A DNA stretch of 22,821 bases from the NCBI GenBank assembly GCA_018378255.1, contig JAGZXV010000076.1, positions 1 to 22,821 on the forward strand, given 5' to 3'. This stretch comes from Clostridiaceae bacterium. Lineage in GTDB: Bacteria > Bacillota > Clostridia > Lachnospirales > Lachnospiraceae. Under the pieces are notes generated by a model, which saw nothing but the letters and a program-made list of their open reading frames with translations, was not told the DNA's origin and made no database searches. Numbering within the stretch: position 1 is the stretch's first letter; the number at the start of each line of letters is the position of its first letter. This document shows, in pieces, positions 22,039-22,821 of this stretch. A program made the translations under genes and the position numbers.

Positions 22039-22821
22039 AAATATTGACACCGGGCATGTTCACAACTGTTCAGGATGCAGGCCGGAGGGGGTATCAGAGT
22101 TCTGGTTTTTCTCAGGCCGGAGTGATGGATACCCGTTCCTACCGCATTGCCAATCTGCTTGTGGACAATGATGCGGATGAAGCGGTTTTGGAGATCATGA
22201 TGCTGGGCCCGTCCATTGAATTTGGAGAGGATGAAGTGATTGCAGTCACCGGAGCGCCTGTGGATCCGCAGATCAATGACAGGCCGGTATCCATGAACCG
22301 GGCGTTGCAGGTAAAGCGGGGGGACGTGCTGAAATTCGGATATCCTAAGACGGGAAGATATGCTTATATCGCATTTGCCGGAGGGCTTGATATCCAGCCT
22401 GTGATGGGCAGCCGTTCTACCCATACGAAATCACTTTTAGGAGGATTCCGGGGAGGAAGGCTGGAAGCAGGGGCGCTGATCCGTTTGAGAAATCCCAGAA
22501 AGCGCCTGAGAAGGATGAACAAAAGGGATTTATCCGACTGGAAGGAGACTTATAAGGAAGAACCTGTTAAGCCGTCTTCTGAACTGCTGCGGGTAATTAT
22601 GGGGCCCCAGGAGGATTATTTCACAAAAGAGGGAATCAAGACATTTTTGAATGCGGAATATAAGATTCAGGTGGACTCTGACCGCATGGGTTACCGTTTG
22701 GACGGTGAGGCGGTTTTGGCGGTCCGGGGGGTGGATATTATCTCTGATGGGATTGCATTTGGAGCCGTTCAGATCACACCGGAAGGCCAGCCTATCATTA
22801 TGCTGGCCGACAGGCAGACTA
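22029..22821 (+). CDS. pxpC: 5-oxoprolinase subunit PxpC (KipA / biotin-dependent carboxyltransferase family), 3' end outside the window
   Basis: The reading frame opens with ATG at 22029 inside the end of pxpB (10-nt overlap) and stays open for 264 codons to the window edge. It begins MGIKILTPGMFTTVQDAGRR, the standard KipA/PxpC start, followed by GYQSSGFSQAGVMD and FAGGLDIQPVMGSRSTH. Near the edge is DSDRMGYRLDG and ISDGIAFGAVQITPEGQPII, family hallmarks of the catalytic subunit related to the urea amidolyase carboxyltransferase domain. About 65-80 residues are missing at the C-terminus, judged from the usual length of about 330-345. It acts with PxpB and PxpA on 5-oxoproline. Confidence 0.93.
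   Translation, partial: MGIKILTPGMFTTVQDAGRRGYQSSGFSQAGVMDTRSYRIANLLVDNDADEAVLEIMMLGPSIEFGEDEVIAVTGAPVDPQINDRPVSMNRALQVKRGDVLKFGYPKTGRYAYIAFAGGLDIQPVMGSRSTHTKSLLGGFRGGRLEAGALIRLRNPRKRLRRMNKRDLSDWKETYKEEPVKPSSELLRVIMGPQEDYFTKEGIKTFLNAEYKIQVDSDRMGYRLDGEAVLAVRGVDIISDGIAFGAVQITPEGQPIIMLADRQT

Noticed and set aside
21924..22424. Minus-strand open frame of 166 codons at the right edge
   Set aside because: It lies antisense to the pxpB-pxpC junction; the plus-strand frame is unmistakably PxpC, so this is a shadow.

Overview
The window reads as a chromosomal stretch of a Gram-positive, anaerobic Firmicute, most likely a Lachnospiraceae / Clostridium-clostridioforme-like gut bacterium. This is a judgement from protein style: a lipoprotein with a long Ala/Thr/Glu linker, mixed ATG/TTG/GTG starts with GGAGG-type ribosome binding sites, a short Gram-positive LepB, a DUF3810 protein and a stand-alone GlgB. 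I see no rRNA, tRNA, CRISPR, insertion sequence, phage gene or origin.

Region 1 (61-15984) is a divergent catabolic locus for what looks like a sugar acid. Leftward from a 411-bp control region run a full-length UxaA-type dehydratase, a PfkB-family 2-keto-3-deoxygluconate kinase and a KDPG aldolase. Together these are the altronate-to-pyruvate-plus-glyceraldehyde-3-phosphate segment of hexuronate catabolism. Rightward runs a probable 12-gene transcription unit. It encodes a CUT2 (RbsA/RbsC/RbsB-like) sugar ABC importer with two different permeases and a lipoprotein binding protein, then a HIT-family protein, a LarA-like (DUF2088) protein, a GntR/LacI-type regulator, a uroporphyrinogen-decarboxylase-family protein, an SDR dehydrogenase, a split UxaA dehydratase (small SAF subunit plus large subunit) and a second, degenerate large-subunit paralogue. 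A 19-bp palindrome overlaps the candidate promoter of the rightward operon and is a good operator candidate for the local regulator. The inter-cistron gap before the binding-protein gene can fold as a geometrically ideal H-type pseudoknot. The unit ends at a perfect 26-bp inverted repeat.

Region 2 (16063-21254) is housekeeping: leftward lepB (signal peptidase I), divergent from a membrane protein with an HExxH motif (DUF3810), then glgB (glycogen branching enzyme) and a MscS-type channel whose start overlaps the glgB stop.

Region 3 (21283-window end) holds pxpB and the 5' part of pxpC, two subunits of the ATP-dependent 5-oxoprolinase; pxpC runs off the edge.

The most interesting material is Region 1. 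The pathway logic suggested is import, optional C2 epimerisation (LarA-like), oxidoreduction (SDR), dehydration by one or two UxaA-type enzymes, phosphorylation and aldol cleavage. The actual substrate cannot be read from the sequence, and the roles of the UroD-like protein, HIT protein and degenerate UxaA paralogue are unexplained.
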